From assembly GCF_004324835.1 (NCBI RefSeq), contig NW_021163049.1, positions 1,231,501 through 1,295,500 on the forward strand: DNA of 64,000 nt. Reading direction: 5' to 3'. Shown here in pieces: positions 10,860 to 22,500 of the stretch; position 1 is the first letter of the stretch; each line of letters begins with the position of its first letter. The DNA comes from Dendronephthya gigantea (Eukaryota > Cnidaria > Anthozoa > Malacalcyonacea > Nephtheidae). Made by a program: the position numbers and the translations under genes. The notes under the pieces are model-generated. The model saw nothing but the letters and a program-made list of their open reading frames with translations, searched no databases and was not told the origin of the DNA.

Positions 10860-12115
10860 AAGCGCTGAAAATCATGTGCTAATAGAGACCGAAGTTCAAA
10901 AGTTGGCATCCAAGGGGGCTATCCACTTAGTCCCACAGTTCGACATGGCGCAAGGGTTTGTAAGCACCCTATTCCTTGTGCCCAAAAAGGGGGGAGAACA
11001 GCGCCCTGTAGTGAACCTGAAACATTTGAACCAAACGATTCCCTACGAACATTTCAAGATGGAGGGCATTCATATGTTAAAGGATTTGTTAACAAAGGGG
11101 GATTTTTTAGTCAAAATAGACCTCAAAGATGCCTACTTGATGGTCCCTGTTTGGCAAAAACACCAAAAATACCTCTGCTTTCTTTGGAAAGACAATATGT
11201 GGGAGTTTGCTTGCCTTCCCTTTGGTCTTGCCAGTGCCCCCAGGGTTTTCACCAAGCTACTAAAACCAGTAGTTTCTGTTTTAAGGAAAATGGGATTGAA
11301 AATTATAATTTATCTAGACGACATTTTGATTATGTCCCAATCTCACAACCTAGCTCTGACTCATGCATCAACAGCACTGAACCTTTTGGAGGGCCTAGGG
11401 TTTGTAGTGAATTTCTTGGGTTCACAATAAACTCAAAAACCCTTACAATTTTGCTCCCAAGGGACAAAATCAGGAAAATACAAAAGAAGTGTCAAGAGCT
11501 ATTAGACAATCCCAGCCCATCCGTCCGAGAATTATCAAAGTTCCTGGGCCTCCTGACTTCTTCCATTCAAGCAATTTTTCCAGCCCCCCTTCATTATCGC
11601 CATATTCAATTTGCCAAAAACCAGGCATTGAGACAGTCCCCATCTTAGAGAAAATTGTACAACTCGATTCTCAGGCATTACAAGAGATACAGTGGTGGAG
11701 GGACCACCTGTTTGCTTGGAATGGGCGGGCTATTCTGAGACAACCCATTCAAATGACAATAGAGACAGATGCGTCAACCCAGGGCTGGGGTGCCCATTGC
11801 CAGGGAATAAGCACGGGGGGCGTTGGTCACTCAAAGAGAAAAAGTTGCACATAAACTGCCTAGAGCTTCTTGCAGGGTCTTTTGCAGTAAAGACTTTTGC
11901 AAAGGGAGTGGGGAAAGTACATATTCTTCTGCTCATGGACAGCGTCTCTGCAGTGAGCTACATCAACAAGCTGGGGGGGACCCATTCTCCCATTTTGAAC
12001 AGCCTGGCTCACGATCTATGGACATTTTGTTTGACCAACCACATCGATCTCACTGCACAACATATCCCGGGGATAACCAATACACTAGCAGACAAGGAAT
12101 CAAGGGTCTTTCAGG
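10860..12115 (+). mobile_element. DIRS part: reverse transcriptase and RNase H
   Basis: Reverse transcriptase signatures are LVPKKGGEQRPVVNLKHLN, DLKDAYL, LPFGLASAP and IYLDDIL. RNase H signatures are ETDASTQGWGA and ALADKESR-like NTLADKESRV. The order is standard for DIRS pol. Confidence 0.85.
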
Positions 12116-12549
12116 ATGCGAGCGATTGGAAACTCAACCCTCAGGTTTTTGCAGCCCTCGACAAACGCTGGGGTCCCCTAGAGATAGACCTATTTGCGAC
12201 CCGCTTGACCAAGCAACTTCCCCAATTTGTGAGCTGGAAACCGGACCCCGACGCCCTGGGGACCGATGCATTTACCCTAGATTGGAGCCAATGGAAAGGA
12301 TATGCCTTCCCCCCATTTTCGTTAATAGGTCGTTGCCTCAGACAGGTCCAAGCGCAGCTAGTTGCAGAACTAGTAATAGTAACGCCAATTTGGCCAGCAC
12401 AAGCTTGGTACCCTTTACTGCTGGAGCTATGCATAGACAACCCAGTTCTTCTCCCTCAGGACCCTTCACTTTTGAGAAAAGATCAGGAATCACACCCATT
12501 AGATCATCTCCACTTAGCTTGTTTCAACAGATCATTTGAAACGTTGCAA

Positions 12550-13518
12550 ATTTCTCCAGAGGTTAGGGAAATCCTTTTGTCAGCCTGGCGCCCTAATACA
12601 ACCAAGTCTTATGAATCAGCCTGGAACAAGTGGAATAGCTGGTGTGTGGAACACCAGTCTGATCCCATTTCACCGTCTCTCCCAGCAGTTTTAGAATTTT
12701 TATACTCTCAGTTTAAGGCAGGGCATGCATACCGTAGTCTTAATGTATATCGATCAGCCTTATCTGCTATTTTACCGCAGTCTGATGGCAAAAAGGTCGG
12801 TTCACATCCGCTTGTAGCGCAATTTTTAAAAGGGGTTTTCCACGTAAGGCCCCCTATACCACGCTACGCAGCAACATGGGATGTTTCGAGGGTTATACGT
12901 TTTTTAAAATCGCTGGGAAACAACAGTTTATTGTCAACTAAAATGTTGACTTTGAAATTAAGTATGTTGCTGTCATTAACGGTTCCTAGTCGGTGTTCTG
13001 AACTATCAGCTAGAGATTTACGTTTTCGACGGTTCTACCCGGAAGGGGTAGTATTCAATTTGGCCGCTCTAACTAAGACTGTTCGAATGGGCGGAGTTTT
13101 GAAGTCGTGTTTCCATGCTAGGTTTACTGAAGATCTTGATCTGTGCCCATGTGCTTGTCTGGAGGAGTATGAATGTCGCACTAGTGCACATAGGACTGGG
13201 ATCCCAGACCAGCCAAATCGGTTATTCCTATCTTTAATCAAGCCATTTAAACCGGTGTCTTCCAGCACTATAGCTCATTGGATTAAAGAGATTCTGGCCA
13301 TGCCAGGAATCGATACCACTATTTTTAAGGCACATTCAACCCGAGGTGCTTCAGCTACTGCAGCTGCCGATCAGGGCGTGTCTATCTCCGCGATATTACA
13401 ACTTGGTGATTGGTCACAAGAGAATACATTTCAAAAATTTTATTATCGACCTCAATTTAACTCCACAATGGGTAGAGCCATTTTGTCGGTTGACCGGGAG
13501 GAGAATTCACAGCTTTAA
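12550..13518 (+). mobile_element. DIRS part: tyrosine recombinase
   Basis: Shows the N-terminal core-binding part (WRPNTTKSYESAWNKW), then an Arg region (VPSRCSEL), the HSTRG box, LGDWS and a terminal Tyr region (QKFYYRP). This enzyme integrates the circular DNA intermediate, which explains the lack of a long target duplication. Confidence 0.87.
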
Positions 13519-13521
13519 ACG

Positions 13522-13643
13522 TGCATTGTTAAATTGAGTCGAGTATTTTGAAATATAATTATGGATTATACAAGGGCCGCTTGCGGCCTGAAGTGTAATA
13601 CACATTATATGAGAAATACGAGACGAGATTTAACAATGCAATC
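13522..13643. repeat. DIRS internal complementary region
   Basis: 13522-13561 is complementary to the extreme left end (9295-9334), and 13562-13643 to the extreme right end. The two meet at TAATTA/TGGATT. In DIRS biology this region templates completion of the ends through a circular intermediate. Confidence 0.88.
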
Positions 13644-13700
13644 CCACCCTCCCTACCCGCTTTATTTTGTTTTGTTTTATTACAGGTTTGATTCGTTCGC

Positions 13701-13843
13701 AAAAAAGACGAGGAGTTGGGAGCAGTCACGTGTTTGGCCGAGGGTGGCGGAAGGAGTTTGAGTTCTATTAGTTTGTTTGGTGCTTTAAAAACACTGTATT
13801 TTGGTTTTGTTGGAGTGAAAATAAAGACATTGCATTGTTAAAT
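13701..13843 (-). repeat. DIRS right inverted terminal repeat (shared part)
   Basis: Inverted copy of 9322-9464. The extreme right end continues to 13909 with a short GC-rich hairpin, GGCCGCAAGCGGCC. Confidence 0.93.
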
Positions 13844-14053
13844 CTCGTCTCGTATTTCTCATATAATCTGTATTACACTTCAGGCCGCAAGCGGCCCTTG
13901 TATAATCCATAATTACAAGTGTAACAGAAATGTTTCAACTGTTTAGAACACTTTATAGCTTTACACACTACAGAACTGTTTATAGCTTTCTGTTGGCATT
14001 ACATTAGGTGTGAATAATAATTAAAAAGGTATTATATTTTTGTTAATTTGCAG

Positions 14054-14514
14054 ATCTCCGAAGCTTTCTAGACACTCACATAGGTCTCGCACACGTGTAA
14101 AGCATAGGTAATATGCTATACTGTACATTATAGTGAGCTAAAATTATTGTTATGTTTCGTCTTGCATTGTGCCATGAAAGGCCAATTGAATCTTTTGTAA
14201 AATGTTTGTGTCTTTGGCCTTTTCAGACACTCAAGATAATTTTCTCAATCTTCAGCAGAGAACAATAGTTTGGCTAATTCACCCCAAAGACATAGGTTGG
14301 TATTGGTGATGCACTCTCATAAAATACATTTAGTTGAGTCATTAAAGTATTTCTTAAGTTATAATAATTTGTTTTATAATATGATTAATTGATAATTGGT
14401 GTTGTATTTATGTTCAATCTCACAGATCTTCAAAACGTTCCCAAATGCTCAAGATCATCTCCTCAAACTTCAGCAAAAAGCACCAGTCTGATTCATTCAT
14501 CTGTTAAACATAGG
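14054..14514 (+). pseudogene. Tandem serine/basic-rich exon modules 1 to 3
   Basis: Three AG-exon-GT units: 14054-14107, 14228-14295 and 14426-14514. Each ends in the same CATAG|GT donor context, and each, read back from that donor, ends in KHR or RHR (TRVKHR, NSPQRHR, HSSVKHR). Module 1 is 54 bp and open. Modules 2 and 3 are one base short of a multiple of three and meet stops at one end. The introns after modules 2 and 3 share GGTTGGT.TTGG, so exon and intron were duplicated together. The protein is low-complexity, Ser-rich and basic. No domain is recognised. They could be alternative cassette exons, or relics of a repetitive gene cut by later insertions. Confidence 0.5.
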
Positions 14515-14638
14515 TTGGTTTGGCCAATAAGACTTATTGCCTTGACGTCATAATCTCATAATGTATTACATTTGTCTTGCATATACCTGACAAAAACAAT
14601 AAACCAAAGTTTTAAATTCCCTCATTTGTGAATAGCAA

Positions 14639-15545
14639 ATGCGAACTGCTAAAATGACGACTCACATAGATGTCATAAATAAGACTTCCTTACCAACCAG
14701 AGAACGCATTATTGCTTTATGGGCAGAAGGTGAAAGCAATAACAATATTGGTACCCGTTTTGGCATAACTAGGAATACTGTATCGAATATTGTGGGGAAC
14801 ATGATGAAAAGAGGCCATCTACTGGATATAAAACCTGGAATAAAACTTGAGATACCCAACCTGGTAGAACACATTGAATTAAAAAAGCTATCAAAACCAA
14901 ATACATCTGCCGTCGAAATACAAGCAGGCTTGCTAAACGATAGGGTATGTAGGGTTGACAATCCAGAAACGATCTGAGCTACACATACAAAAAGCTTAAA
15001 GTAGTACCTGTGGAATCACTGACAGAAGTCGCTAGAGAACGTACATTGCAGTACATCATGCAGATGAGCAAACTTGATCCTTCACGAGTTCATTTCTTCT
15101 ATGAATCGTCCATTAAAACGACTACTGGAAATCGAATATATGGTCATGCACTAAAAGAAAAGTATATTCGGCATAACGAATTACGGAATTTTTAATTGTG
15201 CATCTAATGGCCTAGGAATGCTCGCATTTTTTAATGAGTCGCTTGATCTAGTTGACGACATTTACGAAATTCCTGTTCTTGCTAACGGAGATGCTGTGGT
15301 TAATGACAAGACGATTTTCACCACAGATGATTTGCCCAGGCTGAATTGCGAAGAATATTAGAAAACAGTTGCATTAATGTTCCAACCACCATATTCTTCT
15401 GAATTCAACACATGTGAATTCAGCTTTCGACTGGCATTCATGCAAAAACACAAATAAGTTTCAATTGATTTCACAGAATGGCAATATTGCAAGCACTTGA
15501 AGAAATCACGCCAGAAATGTGTTGAAAATTCTTCAACCACTCTGG
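14639..15545 (+). pseudogene. Tc1/IS630-like transposase relic
   Basis: An N-terminal helix-turn-helix part (TRERIIALWAEGESNNNIGTR, then GITRNTVSNIV) is followed by a DDE-type core. The core shows HFFYESSIKTTTGNR, where the first catalytic Asp of the usual FFDES is Tyr, then SNGLGMLAFFNESL, NGDAVVND, and FQPPYSSEFNTCEF, which fits the PPYSPxxNxxE box. Reading frames change at least three times, so it is dead. It lies between exon module 3 (ends 14514) and module 4 (starts 18035). I did not find clear terminal inverted repeats or TA duplications. Confidence 0.72.
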
Positions 15546-16151
15546 ATTCTTAGTTCAAAATTAATTCTGTTTGCTAAGAGACGATTTGAGTATTTTATAA
15601 TACTGTAACATTCATTTTTTATTTTGTAATATGACATGTTCATTTGAATTATTGCCTGTAAAATTTGCGTTCAAGATTGTACTAATTTGGAAACATTCGT
15701 TTCAAATCTTTAACTCAGCAATAACTATAGACGTGAGGGAAAGCGAGTTTGAAGTTATCATAACACTGATAACAGAGCAAACAGTATTTACTGTATAGAC
15801 TAAAAATAGACTAAAAATAGGCTTTATGAATACACAATTGTGTTATTGTAACAAACCTTTATTAGTAATATCAAAATTTGCTTTTAGTGCTATGTAAAAG
15901 CTAAAAGTTATTTTGAAATCCTCATTAGTAGCAATAGGGTGTAAACAATATTAATGTACATAGTATAAAAGTTTGAATATATTCTGCAACATTTGCAAAT
16001 TGCAATCATTGTAATAGGTAATTATTTGATATTGTTATTATAAAATTACCTATACTTTAAACAGAACACAACATAACAAAATCCAATGAGTGAAAACAAA
16101 ACAAGCAAGATGCCCAGAGCTAAAATTTGTAATATAATGTGTATGTATTAC
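15546..16151. other. No gene recognised
   Basis: AT-rich, with a short duplicated ACTAAAAATAG near 15800. No exon or ORF I can support. Confidence 0.45.
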
Positions 16152-17401
16152 CTACCCTAACTTGGCATAATTTTCTGCAACATTTGCCAAGTAATCCAAC
16201 AAATGTGTCCCACTAGGCACATTATAAATGTCACTGTTATTATCAATGTTTGTTTTATTTCTATTGCTTTGATAGTCAATTGTTGCTATAGGCACAGTTC
16301 CTTCTCTTTGATAATTATACACGCTGCTATCTGAAGGCAGTTTTACCAAAAGAGAACTATGCCATCGACTCTTTTAATACTTGCGCTTTTTCTTCCCAGT
16401 ATCGCAATGTTTTCTCTTTGCATTGTACTCATGACGCTTTTATTCACGTACATCTGAATCACTTGAGGAACTACTAGAATCGTTGTCAGAAGAACTAGAA
16501 CTACTACTCTATTTTCTCCGATGATTTTTCTTAGACTTTTTCACTTTATAGGCGATGAAATTTTGTTTATGTTGGTAAAATTTGGCGAGTTATTTGTCAA
16601 ATAAATGTTGAGGTACTAGCACTCTCACGATGCTGTCTTTTATCAATACTGTTGATTTCATCAAAACAATTTCGCTGTTCTTCAAGTAGATTTAGAAAAT
16701 GATCTCTGTCATCCTTAACGTTGTAAAATTTGGGATTTTACCATTGCACGCCAGTCGAATTGTAGCAATAACTTTCTGAAGTTTTATTTTTCCAATAGAT
16801 GTACGTGGGTCATAACGGTCAGGAAAAGCTTTTATAAAGCGGTTTGTAACTACGGTAGTAAATGCCCAGATTGACTTTGACTCAAACACTAGGAGATTCT
16901 GTTTGTCTTGTCTTAGAATGCCAATTTCTGACTTGAGTTTTTAACACTGTTTCATAAGAGTACGTTTTGCCTCAAAATGCTCTGGATGTTTTTTCTTCTG
17001 GCCACAACGCAGATACGGAAGGAAGAAGGAAGGAAGAAGCAATACATAAGGAAGAAGCAATATTTTTATTACCATCTGATTGAAGGCCGCGGACATGACA
17101 ATTTCCGCAAACTATCGTCCGGAGATTCCAATATAGGCCTGATCATTTCGTCTAGTTGAGCTTCAACCGCACAAAGTTCATTTTCTCATTCTTCGATCTG
17201 AGTAGTAATATCTTCCTCTTTGTTCTTCTTCCAGTCTTCGACTACAATAGGCTGGGTCTCGCTTTCAAATCCAAGTTTCTCGTGACTTGCGAGTTCAACA
17301 CGTGGCTCTGATGCGGCGAGTCCTTTGCTTGCCGTTTCTTGGTCAATATTTAAGTTCTGGTTGACACCACAACAATTTTTTGGCAATAAACCACGAATCA
17401 A
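16152..17401 (-). pseudogene. Decayed reverse-strand gene of unknown family
   Basis: Read on the reverse strand, a run of coding-like pieces keeps a consistent order. First an acidic N-terminal stretch (17401-17186, with EPRVELASHEKLGFESE), then ELCAVEAQLDEMIRPILE, then a conserved-looking block at 16889-16692 (WAFTTVVTNRFIKAFPDRYD, IGKIKLQKVIATIRLACNG). A Lys-rich and Ser/Asp-rich stretch near 16450-16510 follows, and a C-terminal block at 16349-16152 (VKLPSDSSVYNYQREG). It has several frame changes and stops. The Ser/Asp and basic tail would suit a nucleic-acid-associated protein, but I do not recognise the family. Confidence 0.45.
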
Positions 17402-17757
17402 CTTCCCTTATTTTTATATGTACTGTCTTAAATGAATCTGAACCGCAGTCATAGGCATTCCAGAAAGCTTTGTTTATAATTAAACTTTCTCCAGGCGAAA
17501 TATTGATAGTAGTAGGCAAGTATTTGCGAAGTAGGCAAATCTACTTTCAAGATAAGAAACGACTTGAAACATTGTGATCAAATTGCAATTTGCTCGGCAC
17601 AAGAGCTTAGGAACTTGCGCAAGTCGGTTGCAACCGATTAATATTTTTTGATTGACAGCAATGTTGCAATATTCTGCGGAAACGAACATCCGGTTTGACT
17701 GTAATAGAGCAAAAGATATTTTATGTTAATTCGTCCTCTGCATGCCTACTGTGACAG
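17402..17757. other. No gene recognised
   Basis: Short ORFs only, none with coding features. Confidence 0.4.
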
Positions 17758-17760
17758 CAT

Positions 17761-17818
<58 letters not shown>

Positions 17819-17923
17819 TAATATGCAAAGGGCTATATACTACATCAAAGTACATCATTTAATAATAATAATAATAATAATAATATGCAAAGGGCTATAT
17901 ACTACATCAAAGTACATTCGAAA
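17758..17923 (+). repeat. TAA/GATAAT microsatellite with a duplicated 45-bp flank
   Basis: An AAT/GATAAT run (17758-17821) is followed by ATGCAAAGGGCTATATACTA and so on. A second AAT run (17860-17883) is followed by the same flank. The flank plus its AAT run is thus tandemly duplicated. The ORF here reads as Asn/Asp repeats and is not a gene. Confidence 0.85.
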
Positions 17924-18034
17924 ATCTTTTATACAAGAGTATGAAAAGTATTTCATCAGTTTTATTCTGATTTATGGTATGTACAGTTTTTGACTTATAA
18001 ATAATTGGTAACGTAAGTTTGTTCAATTTTTCAG

Positions 18035-18127
18035 GTATTCAAAACTTTATAAACAATCTGAAAGATCGTCATCGGCTGATTCAATAGAAAATACAAGTTT
18101 TCAGGCTTGTTCTCCTGCAAAACATAG
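18035..18127 (+). other. Serine-rich exon module 4
   Basis: 93 bp between acceptor TTTTCAG and donor CATAG|GTAGG, open in the shared phase (2 in, 2 out). The product is YSKLYKQSERSSSADSIENT followed by SFQACSPAKHR. The SSAD...SPAKHR pattern matches SSAEN...SPQRHR of module 2, and the donor-side intron keeps GGTAGGTTTGGTCAAT, like the introns after modules 2 and 3. Being a multiple of three, it could be skipped or included without shifting the frame. Confidence 0.5.
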
Positions 18128-18677
18128 GTAGGTTTGGTCAATGCCTCGAAATACTATTCTGTACACTACTGTACACAGATTAGTTTATCCTTGTCATAAT
18201 ACCATACCATATTGTTTAGGAAAGGAACTTTACGTTGAATATCATTCAATATTTAGTAATCTTTAAAAATTTTACAAAAAGTTTTCTTTATTACTTTGTA
18301 TTAAATTTTCCAGAAATATAAAGTTAGAAGCACATATTGCTGTACACTGCAGGAGTATTTTAGAAATTCATGTTATATTTTATATGAAATTTGCATTTTG
18401 TAGATAGTCCGGGATGTTTGCACTTGCCTGCTTCACAAATCATACATCATATTTGAGACTATTTCCTTATGACATTAATAAAATATCTGCTTTTGTTTTA
18501 AATAGTTACAAAATTACATGTACATTGTCTTCTTTCAGTAAACAGCTACTTATTGATAATTTTGTCAAGAAAAACAGTAAGTTGATCGTATTAATCATAC
18601 ATGGTTGAAATAGGTAAATTTATACCTTTTATACATTATCATTTAAGGACTTATTTGTGTACTTACTTACTGTTCAG

Positions 18678-18791
18678 GAACCGAGAATTACTATACATGT
18701 ACAGTAAGTCTCAGTTTCTGAAGAGCAAAGATGAAACCAATACAGTTTCTTCTTACAATTTTTACCACAGCGCTTCCCATAAAGAATGCAG
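18678..18791 (+). other. Serine-rich exon module 5
   Basis: 114 bp between acceptor GTTCAG and donor GCAG|GTAATC. It is open in the same phase as module 4 and encodes NRELLYMYSKSQFLKSKDET, then a Ser/Tyr/His-rich end ASHKECR. YSK..QF.KSKDETNTVSS aligns loosely with module 4. No domain recognised. Expected to splice with the other modules. Confidence 0.42.
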
Positions 18792-19519
18792 GTAATCTAG
18801 TTCAAAAACCAGAATTGATGACCCCAACACCACCACAACATAGATGAGAGCAAGGTATCATGTATGTACATGCCTAGTGATTCAACTGCGAAACAATCAA
18901 TGGCAGGCACTAGGGAGGCTAGGAATCGCAAGCTCTCCCAATCTATTATACAAGGGTTTGTTTATTTTTAATCAAATACAAACCTCAACAAGAGTGCAAC
19001 CATTTAAATGTAACAATTTTGGCCCAAATCAGTTGGTCGTAGTGTGTATTTCTTATTTGACAATAACATTAAGAATACGATTATCCTCATTAATTGCAAT
19101 ATCTTGCACTGAAAAACTCCACATTAACAATGCTGAAGGAACTTCCCAGATCTTGTTAAAGAAATGAAACAGGTGATCATGATGCTTTAGGCGTTTGTTT
19201 TTCTCCTATTTTTGCGTTACCTCGCCATTCTAGTGTCCGTCACTGGACACAATCAATTGAAATAGCTACTTTCGAGATTATTATTATATATGCAGAAGCA
19301 TTAAACCTGGAGACAAGTTTATAGCCTGAGTGAAATAGGTGAATGAGTCACATCCCTAATTTGCGTACATGTAATTTAGTGCTACATGTTTTTTATAATA
19401 AACACTGGAAACAGTATATAAATAGCAAAAAACAATACATATCGATTGATAGTGTAAAGTATTGATTGGATTTTTTAATCTTTTTTTTAATTTTCAGTAT
19501 ATGAAGCCGAGTAATCTAA
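18792..19519. other. No gene recognised
   Basis: AT-rich spacer between exon module 5 and the NHL-type relic. The short ORF at 18844-19167 has no recognisable features. Confidence 0.4.
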
Positions 19520-22500
19520 TACCTTGAGAATTAAGTTGCTTGTCAATCCTTCAGATGTTAACAGACGCTTTTCACTAAATCAAAGATGTCTTTGGGACTT
19601 AACAGTCAGTGATAAAGACCAGCTCTTACTTGTTTCAACCATCAAGTGTTTTCAGGCTTACTTCAATAGGAAAAAGTGGTTAGAAATATTATATTTTGAT
19701 GGTGAGGAGCAAATGCTAATAGCAAAAGATGATGACTTAAGAGAAGATTGCAACTATTTTTTTTTTAATGTTACAAATGCTATGAGAACTACCAAGTTTT
19801 TTTGAAGCTCTTCCTTACTGAAGAGCTTACCGAGCAAGCTGAAAGAAAACTAATTGTGCGGTTACCTGAGAGTAGCACCAAACCAGCCGAAGCTATGTAC
19901 AAGACGTTTTCAAAGATTGTCCGCTTCGTCCAGAAATGACGCTTACATTGGTCATGAATTGGGAGTCGAAACCACACATGACAAGAAACTCAAATGAATG
20001 AATGTTACTAAAATCATTAACACAAAGGAAGTTACGGTTAAAGTGATCGACAAGTTAACCTTAAAATGTTTGAAGTGTAACAAACATATAAAACTTGGAA
20101 AAGCTTATAACAACATGCACAACATAAAGAAGCACCGTAAGCGTTGTGTAAAACTTGCTGTTGGTAATCAATCTATATCCACCCTGTTCTTAACAATGAT
20201 GGCAGTTGCTGAGAAGCCTGCCTCCTTGGATGTTGCTGTGGCCAAATACATCCACAAGATACTATGCCTTGTGATTGGAAGCAATACAAATGACCAATTA
20301 TACACATGCTTTGTAGAGCTTTGCGAAGCAGGTAAAATCAGTATAAAAAGTGTCATAGAGAGTTTAAGTGATGACAGCAATTCACCAAATTCAGATGAAG
20401 AATGTGAAGAAGACGTTTTATGACTAGATGAGAGAACATCAGCCAAACAAAGCAAGCACACAAATTTACTTAGATCTTGAAAAGCTAGACGAGGCAGCAG
20501 CAAAGCAACGTTCGCTTTTCTGACATCCTCTGGAATACTTTCAAAAGATCATGTCTTTTATGAACAAATGGGCTTATCCTGTACAAGTGCTATTATGGGA
20601 CTAGTAGATGAACAACTGCTTCCGAAAATGTACCCTGTGTTGTACCAATTTCAACAGGCAATACAATTTAATTGCAAACCTGTTGCATCATATCTTCTTT
20701 CTGGTCCAGGAAAACATGGACGTGGCAGAAATTATCACAAACACCACAGGTGTACGTAAATATGTACAATTTGAGTTTTTTTAACCCCCGACGACGATAA
20801 CAAAGAGCTTGCCTCCCGGTCACATGATCAGTGGAGTTATCAAAGAGGATGTTCAGCTTTGCATTGAAATGTGCATAGAGAAAGGATCCTTTGCAATTAA
20901 GACAGATGAAATATGTGGATTTCTTTGTTGCCTTTCAACTGATGAAATGGCTCTTGAACCGAGTTTGGAGAATTCATCTTTTCATTGCACAGTTGTCCGA
21001 CTTGTCGAACCTGAACAGCTGACGTTTGAAAAAAGACAGTACTTTGACACTAATGCAGATGTCCTAGCATACTTGGATAGGCACTAATTCGTCATACAGG
21101 CAAGGGAAGTAAGAATATCTTGTTGTGATACAGTTCATTTCCCAGTCAATGTGTTTTACTGTGGCAGCAAGGGTGGAGCCAAATGCATTGAAGAGCTATA
21201 CAGGGTGTATCAAAAAAAAGGTAATCCAACTTCAACACGCTATTGTACATGAACTACTCAGTCTAGGAACGAATTTTTTTCACATTCGGAAAGATCAGGC
21301 TTTTAACTATCGGATGACATGTTTTTAATACCAAATGGTGAAAAAGTGAGCACATACGAGGCTGATAAAAAATTTTAGTCGCAATCGCATATTTTCACCT
21401 TTGAGCCTAATTAAAGCAGTGCATAACAAAAGAAAAAAACAATTAATCACGAACATGTCACAGCTTGCACTGGTTTTATGCCGCATTGCTTAGAATATTC
21501 TCCTGATGTGATTTATTCCTACTTAATATGCATATGCCGGTATTTTATTCAAAAGCAAAATTCTTCAATTTAATCCCAAAGAGAGTTAATTTTCAATGGC
21601 TTTAGCCCCAACCCTCAGAGGTGAAAATATGCGATTTTGACTAACACTTTTTATCAGCCTCCTATTTGCTCATTTTTTCACCATTTGGTATCAAAAACAT
21701 GTCATTCGATAGTTAAAAGCCTAACCTTTCGGAATGTGAAAGAAATTCGTTAATAGAATGAGTAGTTCATGTACAATAGCGCACCAAAGTTGGATTACCT
21801 TTTTTTTGATACACCCTGTACAACAAAATTCTTTATTTGACTGAACTGTGTGTAGACTGTTTACAAAGCAACAAGGAATGCACAATTTATTGCAAAGATT
21901 GTTTCACTGAAAAAGATGTTTGTGATCCTTGCAAAGCATTGGGCTATTCGAATGGCATCCACTTTTGCGTTCATGTCAACTTTGTCTTGGGAAAAATGTT
22001 TGTACAAGGCTGCTGCCATTGGTTTGGTGTACGGACTGTGACCCAAAGCAGAAAAGTTTTATAAACAAGTAAGTTTTATGAAAGTACCCTTACCCAATAG
22101 ACATTCACCGGAAAACGATTCAAGGCGTCATTCCAGATCAATTTATTAGCACAACATTGGTTTCAGAACTACAATTTAAGCAGTGGAAAAAGAATTGGAC
22201 AAATCTTTTGAGATGTCCCACTGGACTTTCTTTTTCTGCAAAGTACAGCAAGTTATTTGTTACTGATCGCCTCCTTCATGCAATTTATATGGTTGACATG
22301 CAATGTCCGAGCAACGTCACATTAATGGTATAAAGCAAAGTTATGACAACGGAAGCGGCAGAAAAAGCAAGGCTTCATAACCCTTCTGCATTTGTGGCCT
22401 GTATTGATCAGCTCTATGTCTGTGATCAAGAAAATGGAAGAATAAGAGTACTAAATATAGCATCCCTTTTTTGTCATGTCTCTCAGATTGCACAAGATGT

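Larger units (their letters stand above)
9295..13909 (+). mobile_element. DIRS retroelement (tyrosine-recombinase retrotransposon), nearly whole
   Basis: The ends are inverted (9322-9464 against 13701-13843, 143 bp each, identical as read). An internal complementary region at 13522-13643 carries the complements of both extreme ends, as known for DIRS1-type elements. Parts in order: a Gag-like region with a basic C-terminus, reverse transcriptase with IYLDDIL, RNase H with ETDAST, the DIRS-type linker domain, and a tyrosine recombinase with HSTRG and LGDWS. It has only a few breaks at most, and some frame changes may be the overlapping frames this family uses. Identical inverted repeats imply a recent insertion. 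It starts directly after the ATA flank of the transposon at 4760-9291. Confidence 0.92.

Noticed and set aside
13559-13643. Possible terminator hairpin in the DIRS region (GGGCCGCTTGCGGCC)
   Set aside because: Explained as part of the DIRS internal complementary region and right end.
17742-17993. Asn/Asp-repeat ORF
   Set aside because: Translation of a simple AAT/GAT repeat, not a gene.
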